This document shows positions 26,238 to 35,375 of a DNA stretch of 64,000 nt, in pieces. Source of the DNA: Natrinema marinum (GTDB lineage Archaea; Halobacteriota; Halobacteria; Halobacteriales; Natrialbaceae); contig NZ_CP100763.1 in NCBI RefSeq assembly GCF_024296685.1, forward strand, positions 1,798,001 through 1,862,000. Direction: 5' to 3'. Each line of letters begins with the position of its first letter. Position 1 is the first letter of the stretch. The notes beneath the pieces are model-generated. The model was not told the DNA's origin. It made no database searches and worked only from the letters and a program-made list of their open reading frames with translations. A program made the position numbers and the translations under genes.

Positions 26238-27827
26238 ATGACGATCGATCCGAACGACCACACCGTCGACGAACTGACCGAGGAACTCGAGGCGGTAGAC
26301 GACGAGGAGGAACTGACATCGGTCCTCGAGGCCGAACGCTCCGGCCAAAATCGGACGACGGCCCGCGAGGCGGTCCGCGATCGGCTCGCGGAGATCGGTG
26401 CCGACCTCGAGGGGATCGAGGCGGGCACCGAGACCGAAGGCGAGTACGAAGGGACGAAAGAGGACGTCGGCGACGAGGCCGACGGCGAGGAAGCAACTGA
26501 GACGGAGTCGGCCGACGAAGCCGAGACGGAATCGGCAGACGGGGACGAAGCCGACGCGGACGACGAACTCGAGGAGGACGACGACCTCTCCCATCCCACC
26601 CGCGACAAGCGACATGTCCGCGCGCTCGCGGACGGCGAGTACGCCGACATGTGGGTCTTCTGTGAGACCCAGGGCGGCGAGTTGCTCGAGGTCTCGAAGG
26701 AGATGCTCGGCAAGGCCCGCGAGTTGATGGACCAGTTCGCGGCGGATTACGGTGACGAAGAGCGGGTCGTCGCGTTCCTGATGGGCGACGACTGCGAGGG
26801 GCTGGCCGAGGAGTGTATCGCCTACGGGGCCGACGTAGCGGTCTACCACGACGACCGCAGGTTGGAACGGTTCCTGCACAAGCCCTACACCGAGATTTCG
26901 TCGCACATGGCCCGCGGCGAGGGCACCGTCGAGAGCACCGACTGGCGCGACTACGACAAGCCCCGGTACGTGCTGTTCCCGGCGACGAACAACGGACGGG
27001 ACCTCTCGGCGAAGGTGCAGGCCGAACTAGACTCCGGGCTGGCCTCGGACTGTTCGGACCTCTTCATCGAGGAGAACGAGGTCTCGAACCCGGTCAAGAC
27101 CGGCGAGCCCGGCGTCAAGAAGACCTTCGAGAAGGTCCTGCACATGAAACGGCCGGACTTCTCGGGCTTCGAGTACTCGACGATCCTCTGTCTCGACAAT
27201 CCGGGCCGGGAGTTCCACCCGCAGGGCTGTTCGGTCATCCCCGGCAGCTTCGAGCCGATGGAGCCCGATCACGACCGGAACGGGCTCGTCGTCGAACACG
27301 ACATGGAACTGGACGACGACTGGTTCCGCGTCGAGATCGAGGAGTACGACCGGCTCGAGGCCGGGATCGACCTCGCCGGCCACGACGTGATCGTCTGTCT
27401 CGGCCGCGGGATCGCGGACGCCCCCACCGAAGGGATGGAACTCGGTCTCGATCTCGTGGACGCCTTCGAGAACGCCGAACTCGGCATCACTCGCGGGATC
27501 GTCACCTCCTCCTACCAGTTCGAGGGCCACGTCGAGGAGTACTCGAAGGAGGAACGCCAGATCGGCGAGACGGGCCAGGTCGTCGCGCCCGACCTCTACA
27601 TCGCGGCGGGCGTCTCCGGCGCGGTCCAGCACAAAGTCGGCATGGACGAATCCGACACCATCGTCGCGATCAACACCGACACCGACGCCCGCATCCGGGA
27701 CTTCTCGGACTACTTCATCGAGGGCGACCTCTTCGAGGTCCTGCCGCGGCTCACCGAGGCCGTGAAATCGGGTGAGACGGCCCTCGAGCCCGAAGCCGTC
27801 GCCGACGGAGGTGGTGACGATGACTGA
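26238..27827 (+). CDS. fixB: Electron transfer flavoprotein alpha subunit (FixB-type) with acidic N-terminal extension
   Basis: 529 residues from ATG 26238; the in-frame GTG at 26229 is an alternative three codons earlier. The first 115 or so residues are extremely acidic and absent from standard EtfA (about 310-340 residues). The core starts near MWVFCETQGGELLEVSKEML. The FAD domain at the C-terminus is clear: VVAPDLYIAAGVSGAVQHK (about 451-469), then VAINTDTDARIRDFSDYFIE. The start lies 1 base after the fixA stop, and the 3' end overlaps fixC by 8 bases. Function: electron transfer, possibly bifurcation, with FixA. Confidence 0.9.
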   Translation: MTIDPNDHTVDELTEELEAVDDEEELTSVLEAERSGQNRTTAREAVRDRLAEIGADLEGIEAGTETEGEYEGTKEDVGDEADGEEATETESADEAETESADGDEADADDELEEDDDLSHPTRDKRHVRALADGEYADMWVFCETQGGELLEVSKEMLGKARELMDQFAADYGDEERVVAFLMGDDCEGLAEECIAYGADVAVYHDDRRLERFLHKPYTEISSHMARGEGTVESTDWRDYDKPRYVLFPATNNGRDLSAKVQAELDSGLASDCSDLFIEENEVSNPVKTGEPGVKKTFEKVLHMKRPDFSGFEYSTILCLDNPGREFHPQGCSVIPGSFEPMEPDHDRNGLVVEHDMELDDDWFRVEIEEYDRLEAGIDLAGHDVIVCLGRGIADAPTEGMELGLDLVDAFENAELGITRGIVTSSYQFEGHVEEYSKEERQIGETGQVVAPDLYIAAGVSGAVQHKVGMDESDTIVAINTDTDARIRDFSDYFIEGDLFEVLPRLTEAVKSGETALEPEAVADGGGDDD

Positions 27828-29493
27828 CGACTACGAGCACTACGAGGCGGTCGTCGTCGGCTGTGGCCCCGGCGGGGCCGCGGCGGCGTCCCGGCTGGCT
27901 GATCACGGCATCGAGACGCTCGTACTCGAGCGCGGGGCCGAAGCGGGGTCGAAGAACGTCTCCGGCGGACTGATCTACGCCGAGGACTCCGCGCCGTACA
28001 CGATCGACGACCTCTTCGACGGCTTCCGCGAGGCGGCCGCCGAACGACCCGTTACCGACTACTACATCCACAACGTCGCCGGGAACACGGTCAAGACCTA
28101 CGACCTGGTCGACCTCCACGAGCACGACACCGACTGGTGTGACGCCGTGTTGCGCCGCGAGATGGACTCCTGGCTCGAGGCCCGCGTCCACGAGAAGACC
28201 AGCGAGACCGGCGGCGGGGTGTTGACGAACGTTCGGGTGAACGGCCTCCTGCGCGAAGGGGGCGAAATCGTCGGCGTCACCTGCGACGAACTCGACCCGA
28301 TCAAAGCGGACCTCGTCGTCGCGGCCGACGGCGTCAACTCCGAACTCGCCCGCGATGCCGGCCTGATGGACTGGGAGGAGCCCGACGAGTGGTTCCAGGG
28401 CGTCAAGGCCGTCGTCGACATGGAGCCCGACGCGATCGACGATCGGTTCGACCTCGAGCCCGACGAGGGGGCCGCCCACCTGTTTTCGGGCGATCTCTTC
28501 GAGGACGTTCGCGGCGGCGGCTTCCTCTACACGAACGAGGACTCGCTGTCGATCGGGACCGTCTTCCACCTCGACAGCCTCGTCGAACAGGAGGCAGAGC
28601 CCCACGAACTGCTCGACGCCCTGCTGACCCATCCGTTGCTCGCGGGCTGGTTCAAAAACGAGTACCACGAACGCGAGTACGCGGCGAAGCTTGTTCCCGA
28701 CTCGAAGAAGGTGGCCCACCGAAGCCCCTACCGCGACCGGCTCGTCCTCGTCGGCGACGCCGCCGGCCAGATGCAGGCCCAGGGACCGATCATCAAGGGG
28801 ATGAACCACGCCATCACCGCCGGCGCGCTCGCGGCGGACGCCTTCGCCGTCACCCGCGGCAGCGCCGATTCCGAGGCCGCCGGGCGACGGTACGCGAAGA
28901 TGCTCGAGGACTCGGGCACGATGGACAAGCTCCGGCCCCGGCGCTACGAGCTCAGCCGGACCGTCGGCGAAAACGATACCGTGACCGCGGCGATCGAACG
29001 GGTGCTCGACTCGCCGGTCGGCTCGCTGGCGGTCGGAAACCCGATCGCCGACCGGCTGCTCGAACGCGCCTACAACTCGCCGTTCCTCGTGTCGATGCTG
29101 CCCGACACGAAGACCGGCTACGTCTCCCTGCCGACGCTGATCGCCGAGGAACACGGTAAGACGATTCATTGGGAGAACGAGATCGAGCCGCCGAGCCTCG
29201 AAGAGCGGATCGGCGAGTTGACCTACGACACCGACGTGGGCAACCCACACATCGAACTGCTCGACGAGTCGTTCGACGCCAGCGGCACGGCGGTCACCGC
29301 CTGCCCGGTCAGCGCCGCGGACTTCGGCGGCGGCTGCTACCGCTCGGAGACGGTCAAGACCAACGGTACCGCGGAGACCCTGGTCAGTCTCGACACTCAG
29401 CCCTGCGTCGAGTGTGGCACCTGCGCCATCGTCGCCGACACAGAGTGGGAACACCCCCGCGGCGGCAAGGGCGTCGAGTACCGCGAGGGGTAA
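27820..29493 (+). CDS. fixCX: Electron transfer flavoprotein-quinone oxidoreductase FixC fused to ferredoxin-like FixX
   Basis: 557 residues from ATG 27820, with GGAGGTGGTG upstream. The N-terminus is a Rossmann FAD site (VVVGCGPGGAAAASRLADHG, then LVLERG), followed by FixC motifs such as GDAAGQMQAQGPIIKGMNHA (about 310-330). The last 110 residues are FixX-like: ACPVSAADFGGGCY and then CVECGTC, ending HPRGGKGVEYREG, a ferredoxin cluster domain normally encoded separately. The fused protein should take electrons from FixAB and reduce quinone at the membrane. Fusion fixes FixC:FixX stoichiometry at 1:1. Confidence 0.9.
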   Translation: MTDDYEHYEAVVVGCGPGGAAAASRLADHGIETLVLERGAEAGSKNVSGGLIYAEDSAPYTIDDLFDGFREAAAERPVTDYYIHNVAGNTVKTYDLVDLHEHDTDWCDAVLRREMDSWLEARVHEKTSETGGGVLTNVRVNGLLREGGEIVGVTCDELDPIKADLVVAADGVNSELARDAGLMDWEEPDEWFQGVKAVVDMEPDAIDDRFDLEPDEGAAHLFSGDLFEDVRGGGFLYTNEDSLSIGTVFHLDSLVEQEAEPHELLDALLTHPLLAGWFKNEYHEREYAAKLVPDSKKVAHRSPYRDRLVLVGDAAGQMQAQGPIIKGMNHAITAGALAADAFAVTRGSADSEAAGRRYAKMLEDSGTMDKLRPRRYELSRTVGENDTVTAAIERVLDSPVGSLAVGNPIADRLLERAYNSPFLVSMLPDTKTGYVSLPTLIAEEHGKTIHWENEIEPPSLEERIGELTYDTDVGNPHIELLDESFDASGTAVTACPVSAADFGGGCYRSETVKTNGTAETLVSLDTQPCVECGTCAIVADTEWEHPRGGKGVEYREG

Positions 29494-29494
29494 C

Positions 29495-29989
29495 GTGAGC
29501 CGATACGGCCCCCGGATCGCCGCACTGGCTCGCCGCGCCGAGCGCGAGCGGGCGGCGCTCGAGGAGAGCGAGGCGCGAAGCGCTCGAGAATCGCAAAGCG
29601 ATTCTCGCAGCCCGTCAGAAGTGCTTCACACTTCTGAGGACGCCCCGGACGGGCGAGCGGGGAGCGAAGCGACCCGCGAGACGGAGGCGACGCCTGCCGA
29701 CGCCGACGAGTATCTGCGCGACGGGGCCGGACAGGCCGTCTGGCTCTACGTCGAGGCCCGCACCGGCGGCCGGCTGGTCCCGTTCAGCGAGGCCGAGTTC
29801 GACGCGCTCGAGCGCGCGATGAACCGCTGGCTCGAGTGTTACGCCACCTGCCACGGCGTCGACCTCGAGGCGTCGTTTACGGTCCGGGAAGCGGCGGAAC
29901 TGTTGCTCGAGACGCGCAACATCGTCGATACGGCACAGCTGTTGACCCGCGTTCCCGAGCGCCGGCCGGCGTCGACCCCGACGGGGTGA
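29495..29989 (+). CDS. Unknown haloarchaeal protein at the end of the fix operon
   Basis: 164 residues from GTG 29495, two bases after fixCX, with GAGGGG as Shine-Dalgarno. An N-terminal helix (YGPRIAALARRAERERAALE) is followed by a low-complexity charged insert (about 27-65) containing two perfect DNA hairpins. The conserved-looking domain (about 70-150) runs LRDGAGQAVWLYVEARTGG, then EFDALERAMNRWLECYATCH, then FTVREAAELLLETRNIVDT. I do not recognise the family. Its position suggests a role with the Fix complex. Confidence 0.62.
   Translation: MSRYGPRIAALARRAERERAALEESEARSARESQSDSRSPSEVLHTSEDAPDGRAGSEATRETEATPADADEYLRDGAGQAVWLYVEARTGGRLVPFSEAEFDALERAMNRWLECYATCHGVDLEASFTVREAAELLLETRNIVDTAQLLTRVPERRPASTPTG
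29585..29637. repeat. Two tandem perfect inverted repeats inside a coding region
   Basis: Hairpin 1 at 29585-29607: CGAGAATCGC and GCGATTCTCG around AAA. Hairpin 2 at 29615-29637: TCAGAAGTG and CACTTCTGA around CTTCA. Both lie in the low-complexity insert of the gene after fixCX and keep its reading frame open. Confidence 0.7.
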
Positions 29990-30126
29990 CGGCCGGGCCC
30001 CCTCGCTGTCGCCCGCGCGCCACGAGCCGAAAATCGAGCGAAAGACGCGTCTCGAATCGGCCCGCACTTGACTCCCACGCAGTAGACGGGTATTCGACTA
30101 TTCCGGTTGAGCACAAAGTCAGCTTG

Positions 30127-30732
30127 ATGGCACGAGACGATCGGTTATCCCGACGGCGGATGCTCAAGCTGACAGGTGTCGCGACATCGACGGCGTTCGT
30201 CGCCGGTTGCGGCGGTGGCGGTAACGGTAACGGCAACGGTGGTAACGGCGGCAACGGCGGTGGCGGTAGCGGCTACGAGATCGAGCCCGGAACACAGATC
30301 GATTTCAGCGGCCAGACCAGTTACTGGGAAGGGCTCGCACCATCCGATATCGAGGGCGAGCAGAACCCGACGCTGATTCTCCAGAGCGGCGAAACCTACG
30401 AGATCGGCTGGTCGGAAGGCGACGGTGCCGCTCACAACATGGAACTGCGCAACTCGAACGGCGAAGTCGTCGACGAGTACACCACCGGTGATCCAGTCAC
30501 TGATCCCCAAGACCAGTTCATTGAGTTCGAGGCGACCGACGAGATCGCGACCTACAACTGTCAGCCCCACCCCGCGATGGAAGGCGAGATCCAGCTCCAA
30601 GACGGCGGTGGCGGCGGTGGCGGCGGCAACGAAACCGGAAATGAGAGCGGGAACATGACCGGCAACGAGAGTGAGAACATGTCCGACAACGAGAGCGGGA
30701 ACATGACCGGCGGCAACAACACGACCGGGTAA
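30127..30732 (+). CDS. Tat-exported cupredoxin (halocyanin-like) lipoprotein with sequon-rich tail
   Basis: 201 residues. It begins with a Tat signal and lipobox (SRRRMLKLTG, then FVAGC), then a Gly/Asn linker. The cupredoxin domain spans about 55-160. Type I copper ligands are visible: His in GAAHNMEL, then Cys, His and Met in YNCQPHPAMEGEI. After a Gly run, the tail repeats NESGNMTG-like units with many Asn-x-Ser/Thr sites, suggesting a heavily N-glycosylated stalk or cap. It is probably an electron carrier on the outer face of the membrane. Expected to be cell-surface anchored by lipid. Confidence 0.85.
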   Translation: MARDDRLSRRRMLKLTGVATSTAFVAGCGGGGNGNGNGGNGGNGGGGSGYEIEPGTQIDFSGQTSYWEGLAPSDIEGEQNPTLILQSGETYEIGWSEGDGAAHNMELRNSNGEVVDEYTTGDPVTDPQDQFIEFEATDEIATYNCQPHPAMEGEIQLQDGGGGGGGGNETGNESGNMTGNESENMSDNESGNMTGGNNTTG

Positions 30733-30776
30733 GAGTTCGCCTCCGTCGATCGGTTTCGCTGGTACAGACGAGACGG

Positions 30777-31448
30777 TCAGTAGATGAGTTCGTCGTCGTT
30801 TTCGACCATGTACAGCGTCCGCGCGGCGATGTTGACCGTGTGATCACCGACGCGTTCCAAGTCGCGGATCGTCAACAGCAGCCGCGATACGTCCTGTAGC
30901 AACTGTTCGACCTCGTCCGGCGACTCGAGTTCGCGCTCGATAAGGTCCCGGACGACGATCTCGCTGGCCCGCTCGGCGAACTGGTCGAGTTCGTCGTCGC
31001 GGTCGGCGAGCGCTCGGCACCGCTCGGTGTCTTCAGTGTCGTAGGCGACCATCGCCTCCTCGAGCATGTCGAGGGTGAGTTCGCCCATCTCCTGGACGTC
31101 GACGTCGGGGAACAGGTCCCGCTCGGCGTCGATCGTGTACTCGCCGAGGTTGGTCGCGAGGTCGGCGACCCGCTCGAGATCGGTGATGATCTTGAACGAG
31201 GCCGCGATGAACCGCAGGTCGCTCGCGACCGGCTGTTGCAGCGCGAGCAGGTCGATACAGTCTTTCTCCAAGTCGAGGTACATCCGGTTGATCTCGCCGT
31301 CGCCCTCGATCACTTCGCGGGCGAGTTCCTCGTCTTTCTGCTCCAAGGCGTCGAGCCCCATGCGAAGGCGTTCCATGACGACTTCGCTCATGTAGAGCAC
31401 GTCCTCGCGAAGCTCCGTGAGCTTCTCCTGATAGGATTTTCTGGCCAT
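30777..31448 (-). CDS. phoU: Phosphate signalling protein PhoU (copy 1)
   Basis: 223 residues, two three-helix PhoU repeats. The repeated metal-cluster motifs are FKIITDLERVADLATNLGEY (about 86-105) and RDLERVGDHTVNIAARTLYM (about 193-212), each with the E/D-x-x-D pattern. It starts ARKSYQEKLTELREDVLYM. CTATATCT on the minus strand near 31474-31481 is a box A about 30 nt upstream. PhoU links Pst transport to phosphate signalling. It lies downstream of pstB1 on the same strand but is separated from it by usp and a hydrolase gene. Confidence 0.92.
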   Translation of the reverse strand: MARKSYQEKLTELREDVLYMSEVVMERLRMGLDALEQKDEELAREVIEGDGEINRMYLDLEKDCIDLLALQQPVASDLRFIAASFKIITDLERVADLATNLGEYTIDAERDLFPDVDVQEMGELTLDMLEEAMVAYDTEDTERCRALADRDDELDQFAERASEIVVRDLIERELESPDEVEQLLQDVSRLLLTIRDLERVGDHTVNIAARTLYMVENDDELIY

Positions 31449-31619
31449 GATTCACGCACCTTTCCGGGCGAAGATATAGCTTGTGCTCACCGACGATCGA
31501 GCCCCCCGCGAGGGCGCGCGAGTACGCCACACACTGGCTTGAGGACGCCCTCGGAAGTATTGCCACGGAGAGAACTATTATACAATCGTTCCGCAATTCT
31601 ACAATGAAGAATACAATCG

Positions 31620-32069
31620 ATGCCTAATTCTATACTAATACCAACAGACGGGAGCGAATACGCCGAAAATGCATCCGAAGTCGGATTCGATTTGGCAGAA
31701 CGAATGGGGGCGACCGTTCACGCGCTCGCTGTCGGCGACGTGAACCTCACGGAAGTCTCGTCGGTGGGCGGCGGACCGCCACGAACGAAAGACGACGTGA
31801 CGAAGATCGCCGCGAAGTGGGCCGACGAGCTCACCGCGAGCGCCGAAGCCCGGGGACTCGAGGCGGAAGCGGTCGTCCGATCGGGAACCCCCGCCGACGA
31901 GATCGTCGAGTACGCGACGGAGATCGACGCCGACATGATCGTCATCGGCACGGCAGGTCGGAGCGGCTTCGAACGGCGGATCCTCGGGAGCGTCACCGAT
32001 AAAGTCGTTCGAACGGCCCCGCTTCCGGTCGTGACGGTCCGCCCGGACGGGAGCGTCGACGCCGCCTGA
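31620..32069 (+). CDS. Universal stress protein (UspA family)
   Basis: 149 residues, one Usp domain. It starts with the family strand ILIPTDGSEYAENASEVGFD and has the ATP-binding signature GTAGRSGFERRILGSVTDKVV split across the end (GTAGRSG, then GSVTDKV). TTCTACAATG at 31594-31603 is a candidate box A. It is divergent from phoU1 and embedded in the phosphate island. Its role is probably stress-related nucleotide binding; no specific partner is evident. Confidence 0.92.
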   Translation: MPNSILIPTDGSEYAENASEVGFDLAERMGATVHALAVGDVNLTEVSSVGGGPPRTKDDVTKIAAKWADELTASAEARGLEAEAVVRSGTPADEIVEYATEIDADMIVIGTAGRSGFERRILGSVTDKVVRTAPLPVVTVRPDGSVDAA

Positions 32070-32137
32070 GCTCCCGCGTGCCGACGATGATCGACGGGGA
32101 CGCGCCAACCGGTCGGCGGTGATCGCCGCCGCAGCCG

Positions 32138-32629
32138 CTACTGGAACCGCTCGAGGACCGCCTGTGCGGTCGGTGACGGAAGCCCCATCTCGGGCACGTA
32201 CTTCATTCCGAGCAGACCGCCGAGAATGACGGCGACGGAGAAGACCGACACCAGCAGATTCGCGAGTAGCCAATCGAACGAGAGCCCGTACAGCACGTGA
32301 TTGAACGGCGCGAACAGCCGAACGCCGCCGGTCAGGAAATCGAAGAGGATGTGCGAGCCGTAACCGATGGCGGCGGCTCTCCAGGGACCGAAGTACGAGA
32401 GTAAGACGACTACGACTACCGCGGCGGACAGCGAGTGGGTTAGTCCTCGATGGGTCCACAGGACGCCGTCGACGTAGCCGAGTTCGACCAACGGATGGAA
32501 GACGACGATGTCGATATCGGGGAAGGCGGCGGCCAGCGCGGTCACGAGGTACGGTTCGGGTCGTCGCGACCGGAACACGATCAGAACCAGCGCGAGACTG
32601 ACCAGGATGTGCGCCCCGTCGGCGACCAT
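32138..32629 (-). CDS. Membrane-bound metal-dependent hydrolase family (YdjM/DUF457-like)
   Basis: 163 residues from ATG 32629. CTTATCC on the minus strand (32656-32662) is a box A about 30 nt upstream, so I prefer this to the GTG at 32683. Hydrophobic helices alternate with family motifs: ADGAHILVSLALVLI with a His, AAAFPDIDIVVFHP with Asp residues, and LWTHRGLTHSLSAA, the H-R-G-x-T-H-S core, then GYGSHILFDFLTG. These His and Asp residues would bind metal. The substrate is unknown. It is convergent with usp. Confidence 0.82.
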   Translation of the reverse strand: MVADGAHILVSLALVLIVFRSRRPEPYLVTALAAAFPDIDIVVFHPLVELGYVDGVLWTHRGLTHSLSAAVVVVVLLSYFGPWRAAAIGYGSHILFDFLTGGVRLFAPFNHVLYGLSFDWLLANLLVSVFSVAVILGGLLGMKYVPEMGLPSPTAQAVLERFQ

Positions 32630-32794
32630 GTGCAACAGTAACACGATCCGTCGACGGATAAGCTCGCGGACGGCACTCGCCACTGAACGGCGTTAGGACT
32701 GTCCGGTCCGGAGAGACTGACTCGAGAGAACGGAGACGACGCAAGAATCGAGACCCGTGTGCCGACGACCCGCGTCGATCGGCCTCGCTGGGGC

Positions 32795-33718
32795 CTACCC
32801 GAACTTGCCGGTAATGTAGTCCTCGACGCGATCGTGCTCGGGGTTCTCGAAGATCTTCTCCGTGTCGTCGAACTCGACCAGCTCGCCGCCGGTGAGGAAG
32901 ACGGCAGTCTTATCGGAGATTCGCGCGGCCTGCTGCATGTTGTGGGTGACGATGACGACCGTGTACTCTTCGGAGAGATCGTCGATCAGGTCCTCGACCT
33001 GCGAGGTCGCGACCGGGTCGAGCGCGCTCGCGGGCTCGTCCATCAACAGCACGTCGGGATCGACCGCGATCGCGCGTGCGATACACAGCCGCTGTTGCTG
33101 GCCGCCCGAGAGACCGAGCGCACTTTCGTCTAAGCGATCTTTTACCTCGTCCCACAGGGCGGCGCGACGGAGCGCGTCCTCGACGATCGCGTCGTAATCG
33201 CCGTCGATACCCTGGACCTCCAGTCCGTACGCGACGTTGTCGTAGATGCTCTTGGGGAACGGGTTCGGCGCCTGAAACACCATTCCGATCTTGCGACGGA
33301 GCACGACCGGATCGACATCATCGTCGTAGACGTTTTTCCCCTCGAACAGCAATTCCCCGTCGATCCGTGCGGCGTCGACGAGGTCGTTCATCCGGTTGAT
33401 ACACCGGAGGAACGTCGACTTTCCGCAACCGGATGGCCCGATGATCGCCGTAACCTGCTTTGCTGGGATCTCGATGTCGATCGACTGCAGCGCCTGCACG
33501 TCGTCGTAGTAGACGTCGAGCGATTTCGACTCGATGACGGTCTGACTCGCGCTCGAGGGCGTACCCGAACGACCGTCGACATCGATCGACGAGTCGACCA
33601 GGGGCTCGCTCGTCGGATCGGAACCGTCGAGATCGTCGCTCGCGAGGTCCGCTCGCCCCTCGTCGGTCGGTTGGGTATCGGTACGGCTGTTCGGGTCAGT
33701 CATAGGATCTTGTGACAT
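32795..33718 (-). CDS. pstB: Phosphate ABC transporter ATP-binding protein (system 1)
   Basis: 307 residues. A disordered acidic N-terminus (about 1-60) precedes the ATPase. Walker A is GPSGCGKST (about 93-101), the signature [16 protein letters not shown] (about 204-219), and Walker [14 protein letters not shown]. The chain ends EDYITGKFG, as do most PstB proteins. It drives phosphate import through PstC1-PstA1. It starts 3 bases after pstA1 and closes the pst1 operon. Confidence 0.96.
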   Translation of the reverse strand: MSQDPMTDPNSRTDTQPTDEGRADLASDDLDGSDPTSEPLVDSSIDVDGRSGTPSSASQTVIESKSLDVYYDDVQALQSIDIEIPAKQVTAIIGPSGCGKSTFLRCINRMNDLVDAARIDGELLFEGKNVYDDDVDPVVLRRKIGMVFQAPNPFPKSIYDNVAYGLEVQGIDGDYDAIVEDALRRAALWDEVKDRLDESALGLSGGQQQRLCIARAIAVDPDVLLMDEPASALDPVATSQVEDLIDDLSEEYTVVIVTHNMQQAARISDKTAVFLTGGELVEFDDTEKIFENPEHDRVEDYITGKFG

Positions 33719-33721
33719 GGG

Positions 33722-35341
33722 TCAGTCTCGGCGTTGATACTTGTTACGAATGATGATGGCAGCGCCGTTCATCAGCAGTAGCACGACCAGCAGCGTGACG
33801 ACGCCGGCCGCCAGCACGCCGTGTCGGAACGCCGCGTCGATCTCGCTCGACCAAGTGTAGATCTGGCGAGGCATCGCGCTGAACTTGTTCGTGAACGAAT
33901 TCGGGGCGAGCCGGACGACGGCCGGTGCGCCGATGAGAAGCAGCGGCGCCGTCTCGCCGATCGCCCGTCCCATCGCGAGGATGTTCCCGGTCATGATCCC
34001 CGGCAGGGCCTCCGGGAGGACGACGTTGCGAGTCGTCTGCCACTTGGTCGCGCCCATCCCGTAGGACGCCCTCCGCATCGAGTCGGGGACAGCGCTGATC
34101 GCCTCCTGCGAGGAGATGATAACGATCGGGAGGATGAGCAGCCCGACGGTAAACCCGCCGACCAGTGCGGTCCCGGAGCCGAGGCCGCCCCAGCGGATGA
34201 ACAATGCGAGTCCGAGGACACCGTAGACGACCGACGGGACACCGGCGAGGTTGCCGATGTTGACCTCGATCAGGTCGACGAGGCGGCCCCATCGGCCCCG
34301 TTCCGGCGCGTACTCCTCGAGATAGATAGCGGCACCGACGCCGACGGGGAACGCGGAGACGATGATCACGAGCAGCATCATCACCGAGCCAACCAGCGGC
34401 GGGTAGAAGCCGGCGTCCTCGGGGGTTCTCGAGGGGGCACTCGTCAGGAATCCCCAGTCGAGCCACGAGTTCGGTCCGGCGAAACCGAGGGCGTCCGTCA
34501 CGAAGACTCCGGCGACGATCCCGCCCGCGACGAGCAGCGGGAACGCGAGCCCGCTGACGCCGGCTCCGCGGCGAACGACACTCTCGACGTAGAGCCCGAC
34601 GGGAACGGCAGTGACCGCGACGAGCAGCATCCAGACGAACGGATCGATGCCGACGACGGGCGCGGCACCGAAGCCGATCGCCGCCGCGAGCAGCGTCAGC
34701 ACCGCCGCGGTAACGCCGGCGCGGTCGTCCTCGCGCTGTCTGCGCACGAACCAACCGGCGGCGACCGCGACCGGCAGGACGAACGAGGCGAACAGCGCGA
34801 TCGATTCCGTGGGCAAGACGGGCAGCGAGAGAATGACTCTCGGAATCAGATAGAGCGCAAGAACCGGAACGGCGACGACCACGAGCAGTCGCTCGAGGTC
34901 AGCCGTCGGTCGTGCTCGGCTGTGCGCGTAGACGACGGTCCCGGCCACGAAGAGTGCGACGAGGATCGCGAGCCACCGATAGACACTGACGATGTGTTCG
35001 AACGTGATGAACACGCCGCCGGTGAGCAACAGCGAGACGACCGGGAGGCCGAGGGCGATAGTTGCGGTTTCGCCGGCGCGTGTGTCCCTCGTGTAGTAGT
35101 AGCCCGTTGCACCGAGCAGGGGGAGCACGACCGTCACACCGAACGTCAGTAGCCAGCCGCGGTCAGCCGTAAGCGGCTGGAAGGCGTCGAATGCGACGTA
35201 CACGAGGAGGACGAAGACGGCCAGCAGGGCGAGCAACGTCGCACCCAGACAGAGCGCCTTGAACGCTTGGCCGCGAATCCGACTGACTGCTTCGTCCGTC
35301 CCGTACCAGCCCCCGGTTCCGGCCTGCTGTTCGGTCGCCAT
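33722..35341 (-). CDS. pstA: Phosphate ABC transporter permease PstA with long N-terminal membrane extension (system 1)
   Basis: 539 residues, about twice the bacterial PstA length. The first 230 or so residues form roughly eight hydrophobic segments absent from standard PstA. The permease domain follows (about 320-535). GAAIYLEEYAPERGRWGRLV is the usual cytoplasmic loop, and SSQEAISAVPDSMRRASYGM with GATKWQT is the EAA coupling motif, then [11 protein letters not shown]. It forms the phosphate channel with PstC1. Operon order is pstS-pstC-pstA-pstB. Confidence 0.94.
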   Translation of the reverse strand: MATEQQAGTGGWYGTDEAVSRIRGQAFKALCLGATLLALLAVFVLLVYVAFDAFQPLTADRGWLLTFGVTVVLPLLGATGYYYTRDTRAGETATIALGLPVVSLLLTGGVFITFEHIVSVYRWLAILVALFVAGTVVYAHSRARPTADLERLLVVVAVPVLALYLIPRVILSLPVLPTESIALFASFVLPVAVAAGWFVRRQREDDRAGVTAAVLTLLAAAIGFGAAPVVGIDPFVWMLLVAVTAVPVGLYVESVVRRGAGVSGLAFPLLVAGGIVAGVFVTDALGFAGPNSWLDWGFLTSAPSRTPEDAGFYPPLVGSVMMLLVIIVSAFPVGVGAAIYLEEYAPERGRWGRLVDLIEVNIGNLAGVPSVVYGVLGLALFIRWGGLGSGTALVGGFTVGLLILPIVIISSQEAISAVPDSMRRASYGMGATKWQTTRNVVLPEALPGIMTGNILAMGRAIGETAPLLLIGAPAVVRLAPNSFTNKFSAMPRQIYTWSSEIDAAFRHGVLAAGVVTLLVVLLLMNGAAIIIRNKYQRRD

Positions 35342-35375
35342 TAGCTGTACACCTCCGTCATCGCCTCGATTCCGA

